Positions 22,780 through 33,595 are shown, numbered from the stretch's first letter. The stretch: DNA of 64,000 nt from Euglena gracilis (GCA_039621445.1 CP154954.1:39145816-39209815), one strand, 5' to 3'. Notes: generated by a model from the sequence alone, not told the origin. Made by a program: numbers and translations.

Positions 22780-23400
22780 GCCCCCCCCCACGGTTCTCAC
22801 CACCGTGAAAGGAAATGGGGGCCCAACACCACTCAAAAAAATCCTTTCTTGAATGGATAAAAATCAGCCCCCCCCCCCACGGTTTTCCCAACCGTTTAGG
22901 GGATGGAGGGTCCATTATCACCAAAAATCCTTTCGGTGATAGATGAAAATCAGCCCCCCCCCCCCCTCGAGGGGAAGGCCTTGGGGAAAAGCTTGTCCCC
23001 CCCCCGGAGAGGTGGGCTTGACTTGCCCCCCCCCCCCCCCGGGGGGAAGGATTTGGGGAAAGGTTTGCCCCCCCCCCGGCGAGAGGTGGGCTTGACTTGC
23101 CCCCCCCCCCCGAGGGGAAAGCCTTGGGCAACCGCCCCCCCCGGCAAAGGGAGGGCTTGACTTGCCCCCCCCCCCCCCGGGGGTTGAAGAAGACAACTCA
23201 CCGGGCACCGCCCCCCCCCCCCCCGATCCTTGCCCCCCCCCCCCCAACCGCCCACCCCCCCATTGGGCCCCCCCCCCCCCCCCGCACCCCCTCTCCCCCT
23301 TTTTTTTTTTTTTTTAACCCCCCCCCCCCCCCCCCTTTTGCCCCTTTTTCCCCCCCCCCGATTTTCGCCCCCCACCTCCCCACCCCCCCCCCATTTTTTT
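22780..23400 (-). repeat. Poly-C/poly-G minisatellite in element B 3' UTR
   Basis: Runs of 7-15 C on the + strand (G in the element's sense strand) separated by related segments such as AGAGGTGGGCTTGACTTG, recurring about every 60-65 bp between 22955 and 23180, then grading into a C/T-rich stretch to 23400. The sense RNA would be strongly G-rich and could form G-quadruplexes. Homopolymer lengths here may be unreliable in an assembly. Confidence 0.8.
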
Positions 23401-23861
23401 TCCTTATTGTCAACATTGTTTTCTTTCCTCATCCTTCTTCTGTTTTTCAATTTCTACTCACTTCCCCAATATAATCATCCCAATATTTCCATCATTTTTC
23501 AACTCTTTTTTAGGTTTATTGGTTTTTTGTTTCCACTTTTGTTGTTTCCTTATTTTTATTTCCCGTTTTGTATTTTTGTTTTCCTTTTTTTTCCCAACCC
23601 AACTCCTTCCGCCCTTTTTCTCCACATTGAATTTAGTTGCAATATTTTTTCCTTTATTTGTTCCCTTTTTTTATCCGTCATTTGATTTCTGTGTTTTTTT
23701 CCCCCATTAATAGTTTTTTTCCTTTTTTCCCCCCACCTGAGTTTCACTCCAAATCCACTTAACAAAATTGATTAAAATTTCCCGCCTTGACCTTTCCCTC
23801 ACTTCCAAAGGGGAGTTGTCCGTTGATAAGAGGACCGGGGGAGGGAAAATGGGACCTTTGC
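23401..23861 (-). other. T-rich stretch in element B 3' UTR, no gene
   Basis: Strongly T/C-rich on the + strand (A/G-rich in the element sense). No coding feature supported. Confidence 0.6.
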
Positions 23862-24209
23862 CTATTTCCATTTGAAAGAATTCCATGTCCCTTTCACTGA
23901 AACAACCTTTTCGAGGTCAGGATGGCTAGCGGCATGGGTATCGGCAATTACCATCTCCACGTGCTCACTCCACGTGCTCCTCGTACACTGATACCAGAAA
24001 GCAACTCCTTGAAATAGTTTGAACTCCGTCTTCAGTTCATCCAATTCAGAGTCCCAGACTTCAAATTGATAATCCGTCCTGAGTAGGTGAACGAAACGGA
24101 TGGTGATGGTTGCTAGAGCCAAACGCCTCGTCGAAGTTCGCGTGTTGGGCTTCGGCGTCTTCCTTGGCTGCCGGTTTGCCTCCCCTTTCTGTGGTGGCAA
24201 ACAATGCAA
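23862..24209 (-). CDS. Possible small ORF in element B 3' region
   Basis: A 115-codon minus-strand frame between the chromodomain and the 3' LTR. Its second half has mixed, protein-like composition (LRTDYQFEVWDSELDEL, then FQGVAFWYQC), unlike the surrounding low-complexity DNA. Alternatives: a remnant of an extra 3' gene, or chance. It matches no family I recognise, and has no partner copy in this window for comparison. Confidence 0.25.
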   Translation of the reverse strand: MHCLPPQKGEANRQPRKTPKPNTRTSTRRLALATITIRFVHLLRTDYQFEVWDSELDELKTEFKLFQGVAFWYQCTRSTWSEHVEMVIADTHAASHPDLEKVVSVKGTWNSFKWK

Positions 24210-24896
24210 AACGATATGATAGGATTCCTTTCCCCAATTGAAAATTTACCAATGTGGCTTAGCCCAGCCAAACCGACAGGGCAATCCCAAAACCACATTG
24301 TCATTACCCCCCCCCTCCAATACTTGGAGGAGGCTGTCAAAAGAACAAACCCTCGGTGGTGCTTCCGGTGGTTTGTCTTCTTTAAGAATTTTTGGTGAAA
24401 CTTCCAAACCGGAATCCACCCACAACAACATAAACAAAACAGGTGGCAATCATGCACTCATTCAACGTTTTGCTTTTGTTGTTGTTGGCAATATCCCTTC
24501 CCGTTCCGGGGTGGGATCCTTTGATTGGAAAACACCCACCTAAAAAAAATAGAATAAGATCCCTGGCTAGTTTCCCCCTAGCCACGAGAATCCTTCATTC
24601 ACCCTTGAAATCCTTTCACGGGAGTTCAATGGAAAATGGCAGAAAAATCAACAGGGGCAATGAAATATCCTCGATTGCCCACACCAGCCTCACCCAAACC
24701 AGGGTGTAGTGGTGAATGAAAACTTCAGGGGGAGAAATAAAAAAATGAAACCAATGACGAGGAAACTCCCGTCATTTTTCCCAGGGCCTCAGCCCTGTGA
24801 TGGTGTCCACCTGCATCTGTGAAGAGGCATAGAGCGGACCTCCCCCTCCCCAGGCAACCACTCCAGGCCCTTTTTCACCAATCCTTTTCCCCCTTT
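24210..24896 (-). other. Element B 3' UTR, no gene seen
   Basis: Between the chromodomain stop (24897) and the possible small ORF. Short open frames exist on both strands, none with recognisable motifs. Confidence 0.5.
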
Positions 24897-25847
24897 TCAG
24901 GTTGCCGTTGCCTTTAAATCCTTAGAGACATCTAACGGCAACCCTTTTCCCAGGTAATACGCTATTACGTCACTATTGTACTCCTGAAAAAAATGTTCCA
25001 CCGGTTCCCAATTCGCCTCCTCAAACCCTTGCCACTTCGTTAAGAAAAACATTTTTCCCTTAACGAACTTGTGGTTTAGGATTTTATCCACTAACCAGGT
25101 ATCTGGGGCACCTTCCGCCTCAGGTACCGTCCGCCGGTGGAAAAACAGGGGGATAGGCTTATCGGATGTGGGGTCCTCCACATATACCTTCAAAGCCTTC
25201 CGATGGGCCTTCATAATATGGCCCGGTTTAACCTCAATCAGGTAGGAATGAATTCCCTCCCTCGCGGTAACCTTGCAAGGGCCCAACCAACGGGAATCCA
25301 ATTTCGTGCCACTATCGGGGGGTCTCAGGTACCACACCAGATTCCCCACCTCCAATGGCTCCCAACCGTCCAAACCACGGTTGGCCCGAGCACATTGCTT
25401 GGCATGCAAATTATTCATTTTGCCAGCTACTACCAAATCAATTTCTCTTTGCCGAGAGAAAAATGATCTGGCATCTTCACAATCCCTTAACGGTTCATAA
25501 GGTAAACCACCCAATGAACGGTGTCGACCGAACAAGATTTGAAATGGGCTGAGGCCACTCTCCCCCGGCGTATCATGAATACGGTCTAGTGCTTGGGGGA
25601 GGGCTTCGACCCAATTCAGCTTGTCCTCAACCTGAATTTTCTTAAGCCGTTCCATTATTTGTTGGCCAGCCCTCTCCACCCTACCATTCGCCTGGTGATG
25701 GTAGGCCTGGGAGTAGGCTTGCCTAATTCCCATCAAGGCACACATTGTCTGCCACCAACCGGCGACAAAATGTGAGCCCAGATCGGAAGTAATAATGGAA
25801 GGGACGCCAAAAGGTCGCCAAGCATGCAACAGCATTTGCTTGAACCC
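24897..25847 (-). pseudogene. Element B integrase C-terminal half and chromodomain
   Basis: Minus-strand frame beginning at the inversion breakpoint. Core integrase: PSIITSDLGSHFVAGWW (second catalytic Asp) and HHQANGRVERAGQ (catalytic Glu), followed by the conserved LDRIHDTPGESGLSPFQILFG region. The C-terminal domain has VGNLVWYLRPP and SRWLGPCKV. A chromodomain follows: WLVDKILNHKFVKGKMFFL, then TKWQGFEEANWEPVEHF with the aromatic residues typical of methyl-lysine readers. It ends in TGA at 24897. The N-terminal half of this integrase lies at 29164-29681 on the other strand because of the inversion. Confidence 0.9.
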
Positions 25848-26240
25848 CAGGCCGAGGGATTTCTCCCAGGCGGATGCCCTGGTGGAGAAAGCCCTGGAAA
25901 TTATAAATTATTTTCAGCCAAAGTTGTGGTGGTTGGAGAACCCCCGCACTGGTCTCTTGCGAAATAGGGAGGTGGTGAAAAACCTGCCCTTTATCGACAT
26001 TGATTATTGTCAGTTTTCGGATTGGGGTTATAAAAAGCCCACACGTTTCTGGTGCTGCCCAGCCATTTCACAACTACGGTCGGTGTTGTGTGATGGCGAA
26101 TCATGTCCTAACCTGGTGATGGGGGACAATGGGCAGTTCCGGCACCGTGAATTGTTGGGGGGCAGAAAAATGAAGTTTACCTCCCGACAAAAAGGAAGGA
26201 TACCCCCCCTGGTGATTGATTATCTCCTAAGTGCTGGGGA
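25848..26240 (+). pseudogene. Element B cytosine methyltransferase, C-terminal half
   Basis: Starts at the inversion breakpoint and is in frame with the protease and RT downstream. Visible C5-methyltransferase motifs: RPRDFSQAD right after the catalytic-Cys position (motif IV), KLWWLENPRTGLL at 25924-25959 (motif VI, ENP in place of ENV), DYCQFSDWGYKKPTRFW at 26002-26052 (motif VIII-like) and GRIPPLVIDYLL at 26194-26229 (motif X-like). The region between motifs VIII and X is short, as in compact phage- and virus-type enzymes, so target recognition is unclear. Such an enzyme would transfer a methyl group from S-adenosylmethionine to cytosine. The open frame in front of it (25795-25847) is antisense integrase sequence, not part of the protein. 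Confidence 0.8.
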
Positions 26241-27813
26241 TATTCTGGGGGGCCAGCCCAAAGAAATTTCCCAAAATTCCCAGGATTTTGAGGAATGGGA
26301 AATTCCAGACCGTTGTCGTCATTTGGCCAACACCTTGAAGGTTAATCAGGTGTTGCCCATTGAAAACGAGCTGCAACTTTTGATGTCATCACAGACGTAT
26401 CTCCCTAACGGAGATGCCAGGCAGCTCAGAATTTTGGTTGACACGGGAGCCCAGGTGAACCTGGTCAAAAGGTCCATCGTCCCAAAACATTTGGCCAGGT
26501 CACCGCAAATGCCAATTCAGCTGGTGGCTGCCAACGGCCAATGTGTTTTGGGGGGCGACCAGTGTATTAAGTTGGAGTTGGGTTTTCAACGCAGGGGTAC
26601 GGGGCAGGGGGGCACCCAGGCCTTGTACCTCGAAGGGGAATTCTACCTCGCGGATATTGAGGTAGATGCTATATTATCATTTCCATGGTTAGCCGAACAT
26701 GGTCTGGGTGTGTTCCCACACCATAAGGCTTTGGTTTTTGACAATCCTAATCTGACTTTCTTGTACGGGTGGGATACAAGAAATCAGAAACGGAAATCCC
26801 ATAAGGGGAAGAAAAAACACAATTCACAAAAAAGAATTGGGGTTGTGGTTTCTGACTCCGGTGAATCCCCTGAAAACGCACCAACCACGGAGTCCCTGGA
26901 AAAAGAAAAGGTGTGGTTGGACCTGCAAAAAATGAATTTGCACCTACCCTTGCAAGGCTTTGATATGCAACCAAAATTCCTTGGCAAGAAGGAATTGCAT
27001 ACCATAGCCAAGCATCTCAACGAATCGCCAGCCGAGGACAAGGCAGTGAATGCCATAATCCAGGCTCGCGATTCGGGTGAGAAGGAGGACCCCAGGGTGG
27101 TAGCATTTCGGGATAAAATTTTTCAGGATTATGAAGGGGAGGTGTTGGGTACGGAGGTACCCCCTGACCCTCCCGTACGGGGACCTTATGGTTACGCCCA
27201 GATTCCTCTGAAGGAGGGGGCTGTACCCACAAGGCAAAAACCCTTTGTCTTACATGGTGAAAGATTTGAAGCTCACAAAAAGGTCACACAGGAATGGTGG
27301 GACCGGAAATTTGTTGAGCGATTACCCAAGGGAACAGCTTCGGAATGGCTGTCCGTAACGTTTGTAGTGCCGAAAAAAGGAGGTGAATGGAGGGGAGTGG
27401 TAGACATGCGGGGGCCTAACAGTCAAACTAGGCGTGTGTCCTACCCCCTTCCCGTAATTGAAGACCTCCTGGTAAAACAAGGTGGAAACATGATGTTTTC
27501 CATCTTGGATTTACGGCAGGCTTTCCACCAACAGCCGTTGGATCCGGAAAGCCGGCCCATCACATGTTGTAGTACCCCCCTCGGTCTTTTTCAGTGGAGG
27601 GTTAATGTGATGGGTCTAACAAACGCAAGCCAGCAGTTTCAACAAATGATGGAGGATCGCCTCTTCCCAGTGGGGGACGTGGCTGATCCTTACATCGACG
27701 ACATTTTGATTGGAACTCGAGTGGGTCCTGGTGAGGATTTACTCGCAGCACACGACAAGGATTTGCGAAGAGTCCTTGAAGTTTTACGAAAAGACAGATT
27801 TGTTTGTAGCTGA
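26241..27813 (+). pseudogene. Element B protease and reverse transcriptase
   Basis: Continues the methyltransferase frame. A retropepsin-like protease shows LRILVDTGAQVNLV (catalytic DTG, about 26425-26466) and a later ILSFPWL in place of the usual ILG motif. After a basic linker comes the RT: QKPFVLHGERFEAHKK, WLSVTFVVPKKGGEWRGVVDM, motif A FSILDLRQAFHQ, motif B GLFQWRVNVMGLTNAS and motif C PYIDDILIG (YIDD at 27691-27702). The frame ends at 27813 because of a one-base frameshift near 27800 within the RT, and the protein carries on in the next frame. The segment lies in the inversion, hence the + strand. Confidence 0.92.
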
Positions 27814-29113
27814 CAAAAGAAAATGCCGTCTTTTCGTAAAAGAAGTTGAGTTTTGTGGCCATGTTCTGGGTGGTGGGGTGAGAAAACCATCCCCTGGAAA
27901 GCTGATGGCCATTGAAAAATGGGAGCTACCCCAAACAATCACGGGTCTACGTGCTTTTTTGGGGTTCACAAATTATTACAGCTCATATGTGAAGGATTAC
28001 GCCCACATTGTCGCTTGCCTTCAAGATAAGCTCAAAGTTTCACGAGTGGACGGCAAGAAGGGTTCCAAGAAAAGGATTTCTTGGGAGCCATCCGACATTG
28101 AGGCATTTGAAAAAATTAAATCACTGTTGTGCAGTGAATTAATTTTACAACACGTTAAGCCAGACAAACCATTTGTTTTAAGAGTGGATGCCAGCCAGTA
28201 TGCGGTTGGTGCCACCCTTGAACAATTGGTTGGGGAGGATAGGGCTCCTACTCCAGAAGATGTACGGGCCAAGCGTACTGTGCCTGTCGCCTTCATGAGT
28301 AGGAAGCTAACGGGCAGCCAAAGAAACTGGGTACCTAGGGAACAGGAGACTTATGCCATAATCCTAGCCTTACAAAAGTGGGAATCATGGATTGGGCTGC
28401 AGCCCGTCCTGGTTCTCACGGACCACAAGGCTCTAGAATCTTGGGCTAGAGAGGTTCTAGACACGCCAAGTGGTCCCATTGGGAGAAGGGCTAGGTGGCA
28501 TCAGATTTTATCAAAATTTGACTTGTCGGTTGGGTATATCCCGGGGCGGGAGAATACCATAGCCGATTTGTTGTCAAGATGGGCTTACCCGGCCTCCCAA
28601 GCCTTGAAGGACATTTCAAGGCATGGGTCAGCCCTTGACACCGAGGAAATGAGGGAAATCATTCAAACAGAAAAAATGGAGGAAGCCGAATGTATGTGGC
28701 TACGGTTGGTGGACCAACCAACCACAGCCAACACATACATTCGTGGAGTCACCACACGGGGTGGTGCTACCACGGGGTCCGGGGACGCGGGTGGACGGTG
28801 CACACGACCGGGGGATAGGAAGTCAGAACCACTTGGAGGAACAAAACCCCAGGGTATGGGTTCAACCTCCACCCCCAAGGGAGAAAAAGGAAAACATGTT
28901 TCATTCTCAACTCGGGTTGACGAGTTTGGGAATGAGACAAGTCTTGTGGAGGAGGTCCAAGAGCCAAGGGGGGAGCATTTTCCATTGACACCCACTTCTA
29001 TACCAGCTTCGCCAACAATGCCAACCCCTGAACCTGCTGCTGCGGCTACCACTGAGGTACCTGGGGCAGACCGAGAATCACCTGTGTTGTCTTCAGGTGG
29101 TTTGAGTGGTTAG
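27796..29113 (+). pseudogene. Element B RT thumb, RNase H and linker
   Basis: Reads on from the RT after the frameshift: ADKRKCRLFVKEVEFCGHVL, then RAFLGFTNYYSSYVKDY (RT thumb). RNase H: FVLRVDASQYAVGATL (Asp), REQETYAIILAL (Glu), LVLTDHKALESWA (Asp), and YIPGRENTIADLLSR at the end. A hydrophilic Thr/Gly/Pro-rich linker with no motif leads to a stop at 29113, beyond which the integrase is in another frame, so a further frameshift lies between about 28700 and 29164. Confidence 0.88.
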
Positions 29114-29139
29114 GGGGGGAAGCCACTTCTACAACCGAT

Positions 29140-29681
29140 TCCTCACCCATCCCCCCTGGTTCTGTGTGGGATTTATCCTGGAAGGAGGAATATTTAAAAT
29201 GTCCCCGTTGGTCACCAATTTTTCAAGCTACCCAGGATTCAAAGGTGCCGTGGCCTGAAAATATAAAGGTTTTTGGTGACAAAATGTTTTTCGAGGAGAG
29301 GCTTTGTGTGCCCAAATCTCTCCAAGAAAAACTCATTCGGGATCACCACTCATACCAAGGGCATGTGGGATTCCCAAGGCTATGGGAATGCATGTCCCTT
29401 AGGTATGATTGGGCTGATTCCTCACTCGCTCGAGATTTTGCTAAAGGAGTCATGGGCCTTTGTGGGACTTGCCAAGCGTGCCGAAGGCCGGCGAGTCTTA
29501 AGGGTTTAGTGGAATCTACACCCATACCCCCAGCCGTAATGTATTCGATGGCCCTTGACATGTTTAGCATGCCTCTCGTGGAGTGGGAAGGGAATTCTTA
29601 CGACTCCATGCTTGTGTGTGTGGATCGTCACTCCGGTTGGATAGTGGCGATCCCCCACCTAGCAAAAGGATTTACGGGAGC
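29140..29681 (+). pseudogene. Element B integrase N-terminal half
   Basis: Zinc-binding region with DHHSYQGHVGFPRLW and CGTCQACRRP (HHCC type), then the start of the catalytic core: YSMALDMFSMPLVEW (first catalytic Asp) and VCVDRHSGWIVAIP. The frame meets the inversion breakpoint at 29681 right after GFTGA and runs for six meaningless codons before TAA. The continuation lies at 25847 on the minus strand. Confidence 0.9.
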
Positions 29682-30304
29682 CAGGGGGGACTTGCGGCAA
29701 TAACCTCAAAAAATCCAACCGGGTATCGCCTGTAGTCCCAGGTCAAAATGTCTGTGTGGGGGTGGAAGTCCGTCCAAGGAGCATTTTCAATTGACAAAAC
29801 TTCATACCCCCGTTCTGCCAACCGCCTCCCTACTGAACCCGTGCCAGCGAATAAGTCTAATGCCTGAGGTCGCTGGGCTGATGGTGGGGGGTTGGGCTGT
29901 GGCAGGTTTGTATGCAAAATGGGAACCCTTGAACATTTCCCTTCCCTCCAGGAGTAACGAGTCCGATTCAAAGATCTGGGGGGCTGATCCAAAGAATGTT
30001 TTTCACCACACCCTGAATCAGCCATAAAATCCTGTACAACCCAGTTTTTTGAATCAGAAATATTTACACCGTTTTCCTCACAGGGGGGAGAGACACGGCC
30101 ATGGGCAGCCCCCCCCCTTCTCAAACTGCCCCTGGCCCCTCTATTGGGCCCCAGGGGGAGAAGAGGTGGGCCCACCCCCCTTTGACCATGCACCCCCCTT
30201 GCCTGAGGAATTTCGCTGAGTGGCTGGCTGCCCTTTACCCTTGGGCTGCCCCTTGCCTTTTCCATTATTTTGCCAAAATTCCTTAGATTTAGCAAGGGCC
30301 TCAC
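29682..30304 (-). pseudogene. Element B cytosine methyltransferase, N-terminal half
   Basis: Minus-strand frame carrying the S-adenosylmethionine-binding motif I, ALDLFAGTGSVGRRLAE (29857 and down), motif II-like YEVLSIE, motif III-like DILTWDY, and motif IV up to EVIAASPP, where it hits the inversion breakpoint at 29682; the Cys codon of the PC motif is split by it. The upstream 130 codons are a linker to Gag. A run of nine G near 30110 shifts the frame relative to Gag, and a TAG lies near 30155, so Gag and methyltransferase were probably one polyprotein before decay. Motif order I-IV-VI-VIII and ENP favour a C5-methyltransferase over amino-methyltransferases (which have DPPY). Confidence 0.78.
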
Positions 30305-33300
30305 TCAGCGGTTTATCACACTCATAGAAATAATATCAACCCTCCCCACAGTTGAAGCATGGGTATGGCGACCTGCCCCGACCCGATGCCTGCGGGGTCC
30401 AGGTCTGCCCTCCCTTGCCTTGCCGGGCTGGGGGTGCTGGACTTTGGGTTCGCGACCATGAAGCTGCACCTGGCCGCGAAGACGAAGAAGGGGACCTGCC
30501 CCGCTGGGCTGGCTGGGCTGGCCCCTTATCTCCCTTTGGAGCTGGCTGTGGGGCAGATTTTGAGGTGTGACCCTGCCCCCCGGCCGCTGGTGCTGAAACG
30601 GATGTTGGGGACACCGGGGGGGTCTGGCCTTTTTCCAACACCTGTATTTTCCCCGAGCCTTTTGTTGTCGATTTGCTGAATAATCTGGGAAAATGGTGCT
30701 GATTCAAAGCCAAATCCTGCTTCTCCCGAAGAGCCAACCTGCCCTCGGCAAAAGCAAACATTTCCTCAACGGTCATTAGTTGTTCCACCAATTCGGCGTT
30801 GAGGAAATTTTCCATTCCCTGCAATTTCCTTCCATTTACGGCTGTTAATTTCAGTGCCTCCTCCGAAGAACTGAAATAAATAAGGCAAATGGCACCAGGG
30901 TTTTTGATAACCACTTTCCGTGGATCAATACCCCCTGTGATCTGGCTCACACTCCTTTTAATCCCATCCACCGTGGGATTTGGTATCCCTGTGAGCCTGA
31001 CAATGGGTTGTTTACGGGCTCGGTTATCCTCCTCTTCTATGCAAAACTTGCTTAAAAAAGGAGGAATTCTTTCCAAAAATAATCTCCGAGCCTCCCCAGC
31101 TGTGGCATCCTTTACATGGTGCCAGGCACTGCAAAATTTAATCCAAAATTCTTGCAGATCAGCCCGGGTAATTTTTCCTTCGTTTACCATAGTTACCTCC
31201 TGCCATATTTTCCGAGCCGTCAGCCCCTTACTCGAGGCATAACGGTTCTGGAATTGGGCTAATATGGTGGGGTAACTTAATTTAGCTCCATTCAACCGAT
31301 AGAGCCTGATTTCCTCCCTTAATCTGGGTCCTAAACATGCCTCAAAAACCTGCAGCTTTTGCAAATCAGAATACGGTTTCCCTGATGTCAACCTATCCCA
31401 GTAAAGATTCCAATCTACTTCAAAATCTTGCCAGGAAATGCTGCCCGCTTCATCAAAATAGGGCTTAGCACCTCCCTGCAAAATTTCAAAAGCTACTGGG
31501 TCACCGATAAAAGGAAAACCCAACCCGTTACCTGGGTTGGCTGCAGCCCCCCCTGTCCCGATGGGCCTAATCGAGAAAGCAGGGGCTGCAGGACATGCAC
31601 ACAATGACACAGAAGAAACCACTGCCGTATCTTGTGTGTCCTCCAAAACAAATCCCCCCTCAATAACTAAGGGAGGGGAAATGTTTGAACTTGCAGATTT
31701 ATTCTGAGAAATAATCTGATCTGAAAATGCTGGGTCAGCACTGGGCACCGTGCTGGCCAGTGAGCTGGAAGGCTGCCCCAGGGGCTGCTGCTGTCCAGCC
31801 GACGGCAGGCCCAGCCCCCTTGGCAGCCCGTGAGCAGGCTGCGACTGGCCTGCTGGCTGGCCAGGCTGCTGGGGCTGGACGACGGGCTGCTGGGCCAGCT
31901 GCTGCCCAGGCTGTGGCAGCTCCACTGGGTGTAGGGGCTGCTGGCTGCCCTGCCGCAGCCACCACATGTCAGAAATTTTCTGCAAAACTCCTCTCGGTTC
32001 TGCAGTTGGGTGTACGGGTCCATTTTTTTGTAAGTCCTGCAACACTTTCTGCAACTCGAAAGTGTTCCCCCCAACTTTTGCAAGTCCCTGCCTTAATTCC
32101 TCCACCAGCCCACCAAATTTTTTCTCCTGGGAAAAAATCTGCTGATGAACACTCTGAAAATTCTGCTGACAATCCGTCAACAATTTTTGCATTTCTGAGT
32201 GTCGTTTCCCTACTTCATCTGAAATATTCTGGTGCAGTTTCTGAATACCACCACCAAAACCATGGAGGGCCGTATTCATTGCTGAATTTTGCTCACCCAG
32301 CTGGCGAACATAATCAGCGAACTGCTGGAGCTGCTGAGCCTGGCCCTGTACCGTACTACGCAGCGATACCAGGTCAGCCTGAACTTCAACGATTTTGGCA
32401 GCGACAACGGCCAGCTCCTGGAGAGTTTCTGCCTCCCCCCCCTGAGCTGGCTGGGCGGCTTTAAAATTCTCAGCAAACCGCTGAAAATTTTCAAGCACGA
32501 GATCCTTAATTGGAAAGGCAGCCACCTGATTTTGCACTTGTTTCAAAATTTCCTGTGGCAGGTTGTCCAAAATTCGTAAAAATTCCTGCCTCAGGGCCAA
32601 AAACTGATCACGGCTCGAAGAAAACTGCTGGGCCAGTTTTTCCTCAAAACTTTTTTCCTGCCCAACAAAAAGTTCAAGTGCCTGTGCGTCAATTTTTTTG
32701 CACAGAAATTTGCACCTGGGCTTCACATTTTTTCTCAAAAATTTCAGAAATATGGAGGCAGTCAGCCCTGGCCGTTTCTTCGATTCGTGCAGCCATGTGC
32801 TCCACCAGGTGGATGTCGACTGCGGGGGGTTGTTGCTGCTGCTGCTGCTGTTGCAGAACCCACTCTTCGTTGGCTTTTTCCAAAGCCAAAACCCGAAAAT
32901 TCAGGTGCTGCACAGTCCACTGGAGGTCTCTGTTACTTTGTAAAAATTGCCGCCAGGGGTCTTCAAATCCCTGATTTTGTGAACCCCCCCTGGGGGTGGC
33001 TTCAGAACTTTCATAGGCTGGGGGTTGGACCTCCTCCTCACCCCCCTCGATGAAAATATGAGGAGGCTGGGGGGCTGCAGCAGCTGCTGGCTGACCGTGA
33101 TCAACCTCACGGTGCAGCCGTTTTTGCTGAACTTCATCACTGCCTGGTGATGAAGCCGGTGTTCGGGGTCGTCGAGCAGAAGTAGAGCTGGGCTGGTCCT
33201 TCCGGTTTTCCTCTGCCTGCTCGACTTCTGCTCTGACCCGTTCGCCGCTGTCCCAGTTATTATTATCGTTTAAGCCCAGCACATTGACCTGTGCTTGCTT

Positions 33301-33462
33301 TTCAAAGAAAACTGGGCTGGGGTTATCACCCCCCTGCCCTGCCGAGGCACTTCCCGTTTCCTTCGCCAGCCCATCTACCTGGGATGGTTGGGAAAACTGC
33401 AAAAGTGCCACCGGCTCTTGGGCTGGTGTTGAAGAAACTGGTTGAGCTGGAGGCAAAGGCAA
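30305..33462 (-). pseudogene. Element B Gag polyprotein
   Basis: Two overlapping minus-strand frames (33462-32689 and 32738-30336) joined by a frameshift in an A-run near 32700. The N-terminal part is Pro/Gln/Glu-rich with a poly-Gln tract (about 32850), followed by long coiled-coil segments rich in Gln and Leu. The capsid-like region holds SWQDFEVDWNLYWDRLTSG and AQFQNRYASSKGLTARKIWQ, typical of Ty3/gypsy Gag. The end is basic and Pro/Ser-rich with the start of a zinc knuckle, CFNCGEG, then TGA at 30336. Beyond the stop the frame continues YYFYEC, so the knuckle's His is Tyr and one residue is a stop. Confidence 0.82.
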
Positions 33463-33498
33463 TGCAAAAGCGGGTAATGAGGCAGCTTCCTTAAAATT

Positions 33499-33595
33499 TT
33501 GTTTTTTTTTTTTTTTTTTCCCTCTTTTTTTTTTTTTTTTTTCTTTTTTTTTTCTTTTTCTTTCTTTTTTTTTTTTTTTTGTTTTTTTTTTTTTT
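33499..33595 (-). repeat. 97-bp oligo(T) tract (oligo(A) in element B sense)
   Basis: Almost pure T on the + strand with scattered C and G, between the Gag start and the primer binding site. Frames crossing it encode Lys/Glu-rich sequence of no meaning. Its length may vary by slippage or assembly error. Confidence 0.85.

Larger units (their letters stand above)
25848..29681. other. 3834-bp inverted segment inside element B
   Basis: Everything from the methyltransferase C-terminal half to the integrase N-terminal half reads on the + strand, while the rest of element B reads on the - strand. With breakpoints between 25847/25848 and 29681/29682, flipping the segment joins the methyltransferase in frame and rebuilds an SPPC catalytic motif. 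The same flip joins the integrase in frame (GFTGA to FKQML). Short C/G runs (CCCCAG and CCAGGGGGG) lie at the two ends. A single inversion after insertion explains the arrangement. Confidence 0.9.

Noticed and set aside
25795-25847. Met start of the methyltransferase/protease frame
   Set aside because: This stretch is the antisense of integrase sequence left of the inversion breakpoint; it is not part of the methyltransferase.
29682-30304. N6-adenine or N4-cytosine methyltransferase
   Set aside because: Motif IV would be DPPY; here it is SPP followed by Cys after undoing the inversion, and ENP plus a motif VIII-like segment fit C5 enzymes.
33499-33595. Poly(A) tail of a retrocopy
   Set aside because: It lies inside element B between its primer site and Gag, with interspersed C and G, and no gene end abuts it.
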